Assembly (NCBI GenBank): GCA_030613605.1
Contig: JAUWLO010000041.1
Location: 1 to 11,921, forward strand
Direction of reading: 5' to 3'
DNA length: 11,921 bases
From: Gammaproteobacteria bacterium
GTDB taxonomy: Bacteria > Pseudomonadota > Gammaproteobacteria > SZUA-152
In this document: piece after piece, positions 1-7,599 of the stretch
Layout of the letters: each line of letters opens with the position of its first letter
How positions within the stretch are numbered: the stretch's first letter is position 1
Made by a program: the position numbers and the translations under genes
Notes under the pieces: model-generated
What the model saw: the letters and a program-made list of their open reading frames with translations, nothing else
Told to the model about the DNA's origin: nothing
The model's database searches: none

Positions 1-1103
1 CGCAAAAAATCAGGCATAGCGTAATTCGCGACCGGACGTACTATTATGCCTTCATGGAGCAGCCTTTCATACACGGTTAACCCGTCTCTCCCCCTGGGCC
101 CAGACACATTCACACAAACAAAATTACCGACTGAAGGAATATATTCCAGGTTCATTTGTTCAAACGCCCTGGTCATGCGTTCCATCTCCTGTGCGTTTAA
201 CGCGACTGCCTTGGCGACATGGTTGTTATCCTCCAAACTCGCGCAGGCTGCGGCAAGAGCAAGACTATTCACATTAAATGGTGGCCGAATACGATTAAGT
301 AGATTGGCCAGATCCGGGTGCGACAATGAATATCCCACACGAAGGCCAGCAAGGCCGTATGCCTTGGAAAAAGTGCGTGTCACCATAAGATTTGGATAAC
401 GATCCAGCCATTGAGTGGCATCCGGATATTCAATCGCTCCCTTTTGAGAACCTTTTTCTAACCCCTCTTGCAACCACAGGGCTGGCTCTCTGGCATATTC
501 AAAATAGGCCTCGTCAACCACCACAATAACGGACTCAGGAACCCTGGCGATAAAAGCTTCCAGCTCATCACCCTTCAACCAGGTGCCGGTAGGATTATTC
601 GGGTTAGCAATGAAAATGACCCGGGTACGGTCAGTAATGCGCTCCGCCATTGCATCAAGATCATGCCCCCACTCTTTTGCAGGAGCAGTAATTGCTATCG
701 CACTGGCCGCCTGGGTAACAATGGGATACATGGCAAAAGCATGCTCGGAAAACAACACTTCATCACCTGGCTGGGTAAACACCCTGACCACAAATTCAAG
801 CGGATCGCTGGAACCATTGCCCAGCGTAATACAATCCATGCTGATACCATGTTTTTTGGCCAGCATTTTTTTTAGTGTGAAACCATTTCCATCCGGGTAT
901 CGGGAAAAATTCTCATACTCTGCGGATAAGATATCCCGCACCCCGGGGCTTGCGCCTAATGGATTTTCATTGGAAGCGAGTTTAATGACGTCGCTGACCC
1001 CATATTCTCGCTGTAACTCTTCGATGGGCTTACCTGGCTGGTAGGGTTGAAGTGATTGCACACCGTTTGTTGCTAGCGATGCAAAGCGGTTACCTTTAAT
1101 CAC
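1..1103 (-). CDS. hisC: Histidinol-phosphate aminotransferase (HisC2 type), C-terminus cut by window edge
   Basis: PLP-dependent fold-type I aminotransferase. It converts histidinol phosphate and 2-oxoglutarate to imidazole acetol phosphate and glutamate, and members of this branch often also act on aromatic amino acids. The translation gives 367 codons before the left edge. It shows the N-terminal SNENPLG motif, NPNNPTG, DEAYFEY (Asp197, Tyr200) and TFSKAYGLAGLRVGY with the Schiff-base lysine at Lys247. The last visible residues are VRPVANYAMPDFLR, so only about 20-25 residues should be missing. The start is GTG at 1101-1103: an in-frame TAA lies immediately upstream, and the next GTG would remove the conserved F-x-x-L-A-x-x-G-V-Q beginning. 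A stretch near residues 208-229, between the DEAY and SKAYGL motifs, looks longer than in typical homologues. The gene follows pheA after 12 bp, and its start codon sits in a hairpin loop. Family identity is very secure; substrate preference is inferred. Confidence 0.95.
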   Translation of the reverse strand, partial: MIKGNRFASLATNGVQSLQPYQPGKPIEELQREYGVSDVIKLASNENPLGASPGVRDILSAEYENFSRYPDGNGFTLKKMLAKKHGISMDCITLGNGSSDPLEFVVRVFTQPGDEVLFSEHAFAMYPIVTQAASAIAITAPAKEWGHDLDAMAERITDRTRVIFIANPNNPTGTWLKGDELEAFIARVPESVIVVVDEAYFEYAREPALWLQEGLEKGSQKGAIEYPDATQWLDRYPNLMVTRTFSKAYGLAGLRVGYSLSHPDLANLLNRIRPPFNVNSLALAAACASLEDNNHVAKAVALNAQEMERMTRAFEQMNLEYIPSVGNFVCVNVSGPRGRDGLTVYERLLHEGIIVRPVANYAMPDFL

Positions 1104-1130
1104 TTAAAGGTAACCTTATAAGACCGCTTT
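1083..1130 (-). promoter_or_regulatory. Hairpin enclosing the hisC start codon
   Basis: Read on the minus strand, GGTTACCTTTAA (1115-1104) and TTAAAGGTAACC (1099-1088) are perfect 12-bp inverted repeats. They are separated by GTGA (1103-1100), which contains the hisC GTG start and has the GNRA tetraloop pattern. Outside them AAAGC (1130-1126) can pair with GCTTT (1087-1083), leaving a one-sided 10-nt bulge (1125-1116) that holds the pheA stop codon. The same flanks can alternatively pair as an 8-bp stem (1130-1123 with 1090-1083), which would compete with the base of the inner stem. The only Shine-Dalgarno-like bases, the GG after the pheA stop, lie in the stem. The structure is seen in the sequence; control of hisC translation, probably opened by ribosomes finishing pheA, is inference. 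No U-run follows, so it is not a typical terminator. Confidence 0.6.
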
Positions 1131-2195
1131 AGGATAAGAACCTAATATTTTGAACATAGACGCTTCCGATTTCACAATATCCAGACAACGCGACACCTTT
1201 TCATCTTCAACATGTCCGTTTATATCAATAAAAAAAACATATTCCCAATTCGTTAATCGCGATGGACGAGACTCAATACGACTCATGGAAACACCATTAT
1301 CTGCAAAAGGTTTTAATAACTGATGCAATGAGCCGGACTTGTTTGGTGTGGAGATTAACAATGATGTTTTATCATCACCACTGGGGGAAACAGTTTTCTT
1401 GCTGATGATAAGGAACCGTGTTGTATTGTCCGGATTATCTTCAACATTGGGCACAAGCACATTTAAACCATAAATCTCTGCCGCCACATCACCCGCAATG
1501 GCTGCCACATCTTTTTCACCTGACGCACGACGCGCAGCCTCGGCATTAGAGCTAACTGAAACACGTTCTATCTCAGGCAAGTGTGAATCCAGCCACTCAC
1601 GACACTGAGCCAAAGACTGTTGATGCGAATAAATTCGTTTAATCTTTGACTTGTCTTTTTCTTTCGACATCAAATGATGATGTATGCGTAAATCAACTTC
1701 ACCACAAATTGCTAACGAAGATTGTAAAAACATATCAAGAGTATGGTTGATGACGCCTTCAGTAGAGTTTTCCACAGGCACCACACCATAATGGGCCGAA
1801 CCTGATTCCACTTCACGAAAAACTTCATCAATGGCCGCCATTGGGATAGTGGTCACCGAATGGCCAAAGTGTTTTAAAGCGGCAGCCTGAGTGAACGTAC
1901 CTTCCGGGCCCAAAAAAGCAATATTAAGGGGTTGTTCCAGCGCCAGGCAGGCTGACATGATTTCACGGAACAAACGTGCCATTTCTTCACCGGACAACGG
2001 GCCATCATTTCGCGCTAACACACTGCGCAAAACTTCAGCTTCTCTTTCTGGCCGATAGAACTGGGCATCATCGCCCTGCTGTTGTTTTATTTCAGCAACA
2101 TTCTGTGCCAGCTGTGCACGCTCGTTAATCAAAGCCTGAAGTTTTTCGTCCAGTTCATCGATTTTCTGTCTAATATTATCGAGCTTGTTATCCAT
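1116..2195 (-). CDS. pheA: P-protein: chorismate mutase / prephenate dehydratase
   Basis: Bifunctional cytoplasmic enzyme that turns chorismate into prephenate and then phenylpyruvate, the committed route to phenylalanine. It is 359 residues, usual for the fused form. Residues about 1-90 are an AroQ-type helical chorismate mutase, with Arg9, Arg27, Lys37 and the RPERE segment near 48-52 in the expected places. Residues about 91-268 are the dehydratase, with GPEGTF (96-101), VENSTEG (141-147) and the catalytic TRF motif (259-261). An ACT domain follows from about 278, with GSLHQLL and the ESRP phenylalanine-binding motif (308-311), so feedback inhibition by phenylalanine is likely. ATG at 2195 is chosen because an in-frame TAA lies four codons upstream; no good Shine-Dalgarno sequence precedes it. 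The preceding 88-bp gap shows no Phe-rich leader peptide. It ends 12 bp before hisC, whose product could aminate phenylpyruvate. Confidence 0.97.
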   Translation of the reverse strand: MDNKLDNIRQKIDELDEKLQALINERAQLAQNVAEIKQQQGDDAQFYRPEREAEVLRSVLARNDGPLSGEEMARLFREIMSACLALEQPLNIAFLGPEGTFTQAAALKHFGHSVTTIPMAAIDEVFREVESGSAHYGVVPVENSTEGVINHTLDMFLQSSLAICGEVDLRIHHHLMSKEKDKSKIKRIYSHQQSLAQCREWLDSHLPEIERVSVSSNAEAARRASGEKDVAAIAGDVAAEIYGLNVLVPNVEDNPDNTTRFLIISKKTVSPSGDDKTSLLISTPNKSGSLHQLLKPFADNGVSMSRIESRPSRLTNWEYVFFIDINGHVEDEKVSRCLDIVKSEASMFKILGSYPKAVL

Positions 2196-2283
2196 GATAT
2201 ATGTTTAGATGTTCATCTCTTAAATTTTGTCTTGTACCTTTAACGGTTTTTAAAGACTGAAACGGTTTTTAATCACTGATTTT

Positions 2284-3447
2284 TTATATCGACCGAACAG
2301 CTAACACACCATCTATAGACGCAATTTTATCCAATACATCCTGAGGAATCTCTTTATCTACATCTGCAAGAGTATACGCAAGATCCCCTTTCGATTTATT
2401 CAGCAAATCAATAATATTTAATCCGGCATCCGCCATGGCGGTGGAAATTTGCCCCACCATGTTAGGCACATTGGAATTCACAATACCAATACGATAGCCC
2501 TCGGTACGCGCCATATACACTGCAGGGAAGTTTACCGAATTGGTCACATTGCCATTTTCCAGATAATCACTCACTTCATCCGCTACCATAATAGCGCAAT
2601 TATCCTCAGCCTCAGCAGTGGACGCCCCCAAATGAGGTAAAGCAATGACACGCTCGTGTTTCTTTAACAAATTGGAGGGAAAATCACACACATAGGCATA
2701 AACCTTGCCTGCCTTTATTGCAGCAGATACAGCCTCATCGTCCACAATACCACCACGGGCAAAATTGAGAATAATGACATTGTCTTTCATGATCTTTAGC
2801 CGTTCAGCATTGATCATGTTTTTAGTGGCATCAATTAACGGCACATGGAAAGTCACAAAATCCACTTTTGACATCAGGTCATCCACACTGGTCGCTTTAT
2901 CTACATTCGCCGACAACTCCCACGCACCTTCCACGGTAATGCCGGGATCGTAACCTATAACCTTCATACCTAGCGAGATTGCTGCATTAGCGACTTGCCG
3001 ACCAATAGCTCCCAAACCAACAACATCCAGGGTACGGCCCGGCAGCTCAAAACCACCAAAGTTTTTCTTGCCGGCTTCAACTTGTTTGGTGATTTCCGCG
3101 TCTTCGCCTTCCAGCTCACGGGCAAAGTCCCATGCCTGACAAATATTGCGGCAGGCCAGCAACATGCCTGTGATCACCAGCTCTTTTACTGCGTTAGCAT
3201 TCGCACCCGGCGCATTAAACACCGGAATACCCGCCTCGCTCATTTTATCGACCGGAATATTGTTGACGCCTGCACCAGCACGACCTACCGCTTTTAGTGT
3301 TGCCGGAATATCCATGTCATGCATCTTGAATGAGCGCAAAAGGATGGCATCCGGATGTTGGATTTCAGAAGCCACTTCATAACTTTCACGCGGTAACCGC
3401 TCCAGACCAGCGACAGAAATATTATTTAGAGTAAGAATTTTATGCAT
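2284..3447 (-). CDS. serA: D-3-phosphoglycerate dehydrogenase, short ACT-containing form
   Basis: NAD-dependent 2-hydroxyacid dehydrogenase that oxidises 3-phosphoglycerate to 3-phosphohydroxypyruvate, the first step of serine synthesis. It is 387 residues, the short form without the intervening domain of the long PGDH class. It has RAGAGVNNIPVD (56-67), the Rossmann nucleotide loop GLGAIG (144-149), the catalytic arginine in NFARGG (Arg231) and the catalytic histidine in PHLGAST (His272). A C-terminal ACT domain runs from about residue 318 (NVPNMVGQIS), suggesting possible serine feedback. The segment that normally carries the third catalytic residue, a glutamate, reads DFPSNLLKK (255-263) with no Glu at that place. 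ATG at 3447 has a weak GAG eight bases upstream. It lies 46 bp after serC, which takes its product. Other 2-hydroxyacid dehydrogenases are possible, but the ACT domain, the NSVNFP linker and the serC neighbour argue for SerA. Confidence 0.92.
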   Translation of the reverse strand: MHKILTLNNISVAGLERLPRESYEVASEIQHPDAILLRSFKMHDMDIPATLKAVGRAGAGVNNIPVDKMSEAGIPVFNAPGANANAVKELVITGMLLACRNICQAWDFARELEGEDAEITKQVEAGKKNFGGFELPGRTLDVVGLGAIGRQVANAAISLGMKVIGYDPGITVEGAWELSANVDKATSVDDLMSKVDFVTFHVPLIDATKNMINAERLKIMKDNVIILNFARGGIVDDEAVSAAIKAGKVYAYVCDFPSNLLKKHERVIALPHLGASTAEAEDNCAIMVADEVSDYLENGNVTNSVNFPAVYMARTEGYRIGIVNSNVPNMVGQISTAMADAGLNIIDLLNKSKGDLAYTLADVDKEIPQDVLDKIASIDGVLAVRSI

Positions 3448-3493
3448 TATTTAGTCTCAACCTGTTTTAAGTAGCTGTTTAGGCTTTAAGGTT

Positions 3494-4579
3494 TTAAGCG
3501 TGTGATTTTTCAAAATCAGCCATAAAGCTGATAAGCGCGTCTACACCTTCTTCCGGCATAGCATTATAAATACTGGCACGCATTCCACCCACTGAACGAT
3601 GACCTTTAAGCGTAACCAAACCTGCCTCTTTAGCACCGGCAAGAAAATCGGCATCCAGATCAGCATTTACCAAAATAAATGGTACATTCATCCAGGAACG
3701 ACAATTTTTATCAACCGGATTGGCATAGAAATCAGACGCATCAATTGCTGCATATAACTTTTCCGCTTTACGTTCATTAATTTCCGCCATGCTACCGAGA
3801 CCACCCTTTTCTTTTAACCAGGCAAAAACCAGACCGGCCAGATACCAGCCATAGGTCGCTGGCGTGTTATACATGGAATCAGTTTTGGCATGAATCGCCC
3901 AGTCAAACATAGCCGGGGTGTCTTCTTTTGCCTGACCAATCAAATCATCACGCACAATAACGATGGTAAGACCTGCTGGACCAATGTTCTTTTGTGCGCC
4001 AGCATAGATCACCGCAAATTTAGAAACATCAATCTGACGTGACAGAATTGTCGACGACATATCAGCTACCAGGGGCACATTACCCGTATCAGGCACATAG
4101 GAAAACTCAACCCCTTCGATGGTTTCATTGGGCGTGTAATGCACATAAGCCGCATCTGGATTGAAAGCAACACTGCCTTCATCCGGCGCACTGGTAAACT
4201 TACCGTCAGTTTCTGTATCAGCAACGATATTAACGTCACAGTAGCGCTTGGCCTCTGCAATCGCTTTTTTGGACCAGGAACCGGTACGATAATAATCAGC
4301 TGATTTTTTTCCACGAAGCAAATTCAACGGCACCATGGCAAACTGGCTGGAAGCACCGCCCTGCAAAAATAAAACTTTGTAATTATCCGGAATGGCCATC
4401 AGTTCACGCAGATCAGCCTCGGCCTTTTCAGCAATGGATATGAATTCTTTGCCGCGATGACTCATTTCCATCACCGACATACCCGCATCATGCCAGTCCA
4501 GCATTTCACTCTGGGCTATTTCCAATACTTCCTGCGGCAGTGCGGCAGGGCCGGCACTGAAATTAAATACGCGTCTCAT
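3494..4579 (-). CDS. serC: Phosphoserine aminotransferase
   Basis: PLP enzyme that transfers an amino group from glutamate to 3-phosphohydroxypyruvate, giving phosphoserine; the same enzyme family also serves pyridoxine synthesis. It starts with the typical RRVFNFSAGPAALP and has QGGASSQF (73-80), the TGSWSKKA phosphate-region segment (99-106), VADMSS (171-176), the Schiff-base lysine in GAQKNIGPAG (Lys197) and a C-terminal HRSVGGMRASIYNA (327-340). Its 361 residues match the family. I chose ATG at 4577-4579 rather than the in-frame GTG two codons upstream (4585): AGGAG at 4589-4585 is five bases from the ATG and overlaps the GTG, and homologues begin close to RVFNF. It follows gyrA after 90 bp and precedes serA by 46 bp. 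Identity is very secure. Confidence 0.97.
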   Translation of the reverse strand: MRRVFNFSAGPAALPQEVLEIAQSEMLDWHDAGMSVMEMSHRGKEFISIAEKAEADLRELMAIPDNYKVLFLQGGASSQFAMVPLNLLRGKKSADYYRTGSWSKKAIAEAKRYCDVNIVADTETDGKFTSAPDEGSVAFNPDAAYVHYTPNETIEGVEFSYVPDTGNVPLVADMSSTILSRQIDVSKFAVIYAGAQKNIGPAGLTIVIVRDDLIGQAKEDTPAMFDWAIHAKTDSMYNTPATYGWYLAGLVFAWLKEKGGLGSMAEINERKAEKLYAAIDASDFYANPVDKNCRSWMNVPFILVNADLDADFLAGAKEAGLVTLKGHRSVGGMRASIYNAMPEEGVDALISFMADFEKSHA

Positions 4580-4584
4580 GGACA

Positions 4585-4589
4585 CTCCT
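4585..4589 (-). promoter_or_regulatory. serC ribosome binding site
   Basis: AGGAG on the minus strand, five bases before ATG 4579. It is the clearest Shine-Dalgarno sequence of the gyrA-to-hisC genes. It decides the serC start, because it overlaps the alternative GTG at 4585. Confidence 0.75.
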
Positions 4590-4669
4590 AATAGTTTTAT
4601 TAAATTAGTGTTATTGAATTTTTAATACTAAATTTATTTTTATACGGCTTTTATGTGGCCAGAGATTTT

Positions 4670-7240
4670 TTATTCTTCTGGGGCTGAATCAGATGCGTCA
4701 TCGTCTGTTTGTTCTTCTTCCTGCTCTTCAACGCGCTCGACGCCCACCAATTTCTCACCTCGGGATAAGCCGATAAGTTTAACGCCCTGAGTATTTCGCC
4801 CAAGCACGGAAACCTCAGATACTCGAGTACGCACCAGAGTGCCGCCATCGGAAATAAGCATGATCTGATCATCGTCAGCAACCTGTACCGCGCCAACCAC
4901 CTTGCCATTACGATCATTACAGACAATAGATATAACGCCCTGGCCACCGCGGCCATGACAAGGATATTGATCAACCTCAGTACGCTTACCAAAACCATTT
5001 TCCGTAACGGTTAATACACAGCCTTTCTCGGCGATAATTAGCGAAATAACTTTGTTATCTCCCGCGAGTTTTATACCGCGCACGCCGCCGGCAGTACGCC
5101 CCATAGCACGCACATTACTTTCGTTAAATCGAATCGTTTTACCTGAACTGGAGAACAACATCACATCGCGTTCGCCATCGGTAATATCCACCCCAACCAG
5201 CTGATCCCCGTCTCGCAAATCAATCGCGATCAAACCACTAGCACGAGGGCGAGAATAATCTTTAAGCGGTGTCTTTTTAACCGTGCCATTTGCCGTTGCA
5301 AAGAAAATAAATTGCCCCTCTTCAAACTCACGAATTGGCAAGATCGCATTAATGCGCTCACCTTCTTCAAGCGGCAACAAGTTCACAATAGGCTTGCCAC
5401 GTGAAGCGCGGCTTGCCTGTGGTAATTCATAGACTTTTTTCCAGTACATTTTGCCGCGACTGGAGAAACACAAAATAGTATCGTGTGTGCTGGCGACAAA
5501 AAGCTTGTCGACAAAATCCTCGTCTTTCATAGAGGTAGCAGATTTGCCGCGACCACCACGACGCTGTGCGCGATAATCAGTCAACGGCTGACATTTTACG
5601 TAACCTTCGTGTGATAACGTAACCACCACATCTTCTTCTGTGATGAGATCTTCAAGATTAAGATCCTGTTCTGTTTCACGAATTTCGGTGCGGCGTTCAT
5701 CACCGTACTGTTCCTTAATCTCCAGCAGCTCATCACGAATCACCTGCATCAGGCGTTCAATGCTGCCAAGGATATCCAGCAGATCCGCAATAACAATTAA
5801 TAGCTCGTCGTATTCACTCAGAATTTTGTCTTGTTCAAGACCGGTCAAGCGATGCAAGCGCATCTCCAGAATGGCCTGCGCCTGCGTATCGGAAAAATAA
5901 TACTTGCCGTCCACCAGACCAAAGGACTTGGCCAAACCATCCGGGCGTGAAGATCCAGCACCCGTTCGTTCCAGCATTTTCTGCACAACCCCCAGCTCCC
6001 AGGCCGTCGCCATCAAATGCTCTTTGGCCTCTGCCGGATTGGCGGCGGCCTTGATCATCGCGATGATCGGATCGATATTGGTCAGTGCAACCGCCAGGCC
6101 TTCACGGATGTGGGCTTTTTCTCTCGCTTTACGTAATTCAAAAATCGTCCGGCGTGTCACCACCTCACGGCGATGATTAATAAAGGCTTCTAGAATCTGT
6201 TTAATGTTCAGCAGTCGCGGCTGACCATCAACCAGCGCTACCATGTTAATGCCGAAAGTATTCTGCATCTGCGTCTGTGCGTAGAGGTTGTTAATCAACA
6301 CCTCTGGCACTTCGCCACGCTTGAGTTCAATCACCATGCGCATACCGTCTTTATCAGACTCATCACGCAGCTCACTAATACCTTCTATCTTTTTGTCACG
6401 TACCAGATCTGCAATTTTTTCTATCAGGCGCGCCTTATTAACCTGGTAAGGCAATTCAGTAACCACGATTCGCTGACGACCATTGCCGTGTTCTTCTATT
6501 TCGGTACGGGCTCGAATAACCACACGGCCACGGCCGGTGCGGTAACCTTCACGAATGCCGCGTATACCATTAATGATGCCGGCAGTGGGAAAATCCGGGC
6601 CTGGGATAATGTCGATAATCGCATTAATGTCCAGCGTGGCATCATCAATCAGTGCAATAACCGCATTCACCACTTCGGTAAGATTGTGCGGCGGGATGTT
6701 GGTCGCCATACCCACGGCGATACCGGAGCTACCATTGATTAACAGGTTCGGCAGGCGAGACGGGAAAACCGCGGGCTCATGCTCAGATTCATCATAGTTA
6801 GGGGTAAAGTCGACGGTCTCTTTATCAAGATCCGCCAATAACTCGTGTGCAATTTTTGACATGCGCACTTCGGTGTAACGCATGGCGGCGGCAGAATCAC
6901 CATCCACAGAACCGAAGTTACCCTGCCCGTCCACCAGCATGTAGCGCAGTGAAAAAGGCTGGGCCATGCGCACGATGGTGTCGTATACCGCGGTATCACC
7001 ATGAGGATGGTATTTACCGATGACGTCACCAACCACACGAGCTGATTTTTTATAGGGTTTGTTCCAGTCGTTGCCCAATACACTCATGGCATAGAGTACA
7101 CGTCGATGAACAGGTTTGAGGCCGTCGCGTACGTCTGGCAGGGCGCGCCCAACGATGACGCTCATGGCATAGTCCAGATAGGACTGTTTCATTTCCTCTT
7201 CGATATTAACCGGGAGGGTTTCTTTGGCAAATCCGACCAT
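4670..7240 (-). CDS. gyrA: DNA gyrase subunit A
   Basis: Breakage-reunion subunit of DNA gyrase (A2B2 with GyrB), which introduces negative supercoils using ATP. It is 856 residues. The N-terminal part matches E. coli numbering: GRALPDVRDGLKPVHRRVLYAM (31-52), the quinolone-determining region KYHPHGDTAVYDTIV with Thr83 and Asp87, and the catalytic tyrosine Tyr122 in AMRYTEVR. The coiled-coil gate and tower follow. The C-terminal DNA-wrapping beta-pinwheel begins with the GyrA box QRRGGRG (559-565) and ends in an acidic Glu/Asp-rich tail (about 837-856), as is common in gammaproteobacteria. GyrA rather than ParC is shown by the intact GyrA box and full-length pinwheel. ATG 7240 gives an N-terminus of the expected length, though no Shine-Dalgarno sequence is visible close to it. 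Position 83 is Thr where E. coli has Ser. A promoter lies about 110 bp upstream. Confidence 0.98.
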   Translation of the reverse strand: MVGFAKETLPVNIEEEMKQSYLDYAMSVIVGRALPDVRDGLKPVHRRVLYAMSVLGNDWNKPYKKSARVVGDVIGKYHPHGDTAVYDTIVRMAQPFSLRYMLVDGQGNFGSVDGDSAAAMRYTEVRMSKIAHELLADLDKETVDFTPNYDESEHEPAVFPSRLPNLLINGSSGIAVGMATNIPPHNLTEVVNAVIALIDDATLDINAIIDIIPGPDFPTAGIINGIRGIREGYRTGRGRVVIRARTEIEEHGNGRQRIVVTELPYQVNKARLIEKIADLVRDKKIEGISELRDESDKDGMRMVIELKRGEVPEVLINNLYAQTQMQNTFGINMVALVDGQPRLLNIKQILEAFINHRREVVTRRTIFELRKAREKAHIREGLAVALTNIDPIIAMIKAAANPAEAKEHLMATAWELGVVQKMLERTGAGSSRPDGLAKSFGLVDGKYYFSDTQAQAILEMRLHRLTGLEQDKILSEYDELLIVIADLLDILGSIERLMQVIRDELLEIKEQYGDERRTEIRETEQDLNLEDLITEEDVVVTLSHEGYVKCQPLTDYRAQRRGGRGKSATSMKDEDFVDKLFVASTHDTILCFSSRGKMYWKKVYELPQASRASRGKPIVNLLPLEEGERINAILPIREFEEGQFIFFATANGTVKKTPLKDYSRPRASGLIAIDLRDGDQLVGVDITDGERDVMLFSSSGKTIRFNESNVRAMGRTAGGVRGIKLAGDNKVISLIIAEKGCVLTVTENGFGKRTEVDQYPCHGRGGQGVISIVCNDRNGKVVGAVQVADDDQIMLISDGGTLVRTRVSEVSVLGRNTQGVKLIGLSRGEKLVGVERVEEQEEEQTDDDASDSAPEE

Positions 7241-7599
7241 AAGGGATATTTGTCTCTACCGCTCCCCAACGTAGCAAACGTGAAGAATTGGCTTATTATT
7301 AGAATATGGGTGTCAATACGGGGCCAATCAGAGCCCCCTTAATCGCCGAATTATACCATACCGCGCACCCTACTACACCAACATAAAAGCCGCTAAAAAG
7401 AGACTTGAGGACCTTAGAAAGGAAAAGAAGGGTTTTAAAACAGCGGTTTTACATCATGGCAGCCCCGGTAACTCAACCAGCGCTTTTAAATGCAGAAAAT
7501 CGAAAAAACGGGGGTTTTGGCATCACTTTTGCTCACAAGCCAGGGTAATTAGTGAAGTAAGTTAAAGTAGAAACTTCGCCAGTTTTTACATAAGTTTAC
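7241..7599. other. Non-coding gap between the aldehyde dehydrogenase gene and gyrA
   Basis: No supported gene on either strand. The gyrA-proximal half holds the gyrA promoter (7350-7358), a five-bp GC hairpin (GGGGC 7320-7324 with GCCCC 7333-7337) in the presumed leader, and a lone TTGACA hexamer (7316-7311 on the minus strand) without a good -10 at proper spacing. The other half has the palindrome GTTTTAAAAC (7432-7441) and two AAAAC-N4-GTTTT inverted repeats (7437-7450 and 7505-7518). The second is followed on the minus strand by two more T residues, completing a run of six. It could be a weak terminator for the upstream three-gene unit, but the stem is mostly A-T pairs and I do not call it. 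Confidence 0.6.
7350..7358 (-). promoter_or_regulatory. gyrA promoter, extended -10
   Basis: The minus strand reads TGGTATAAT: a perfect sigma-70 -10 hexamer (7355-7350) with the TGn extension (7358-7356). No good -35 lies at 16-18 bp (TTGGTG is 20 bp upstream), which fits an extended -10 promoter. Transcription would start near 7343, giving a leader of roughly 100 nt before gyrA. It probably also serves serC to hisC, since I see no convincing promoter or terminator in the later gaps. This is assigned from sequence only. Confidence 0.5.

Noticed and set aside
583..1044. Plus-strand open frame of 153 codons within hisC
   Set aside because: It is antisense to a clear aminotransferase frame and contains no recognisable domain; the other plus-strand frames in the window are likewise shadows of real genes.
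2196..2220. Three-codon ORF (ATG AAC ATC TAA) upstream of pheA as a leader peptide
   Set aside because: It has no phenylalanine codons, no attenuator hairpins or U-run follow it, and such short frames are common by chance.
4583..4585. GTG at 4585 as the serC start
   Set aside because: It overlaps the AGGAG that is correctly spaced for ATG 4579, and homologues begin near RVFNFSAGPA.
7311..7316. TTGACA hexamer as a -35 of a second gyrA promoter
   Set aside because: No TATAAT-like hexamer lies 16-18 bp downstream on the minus strand; the AT-rich TAATAA is only about 12 bp away.
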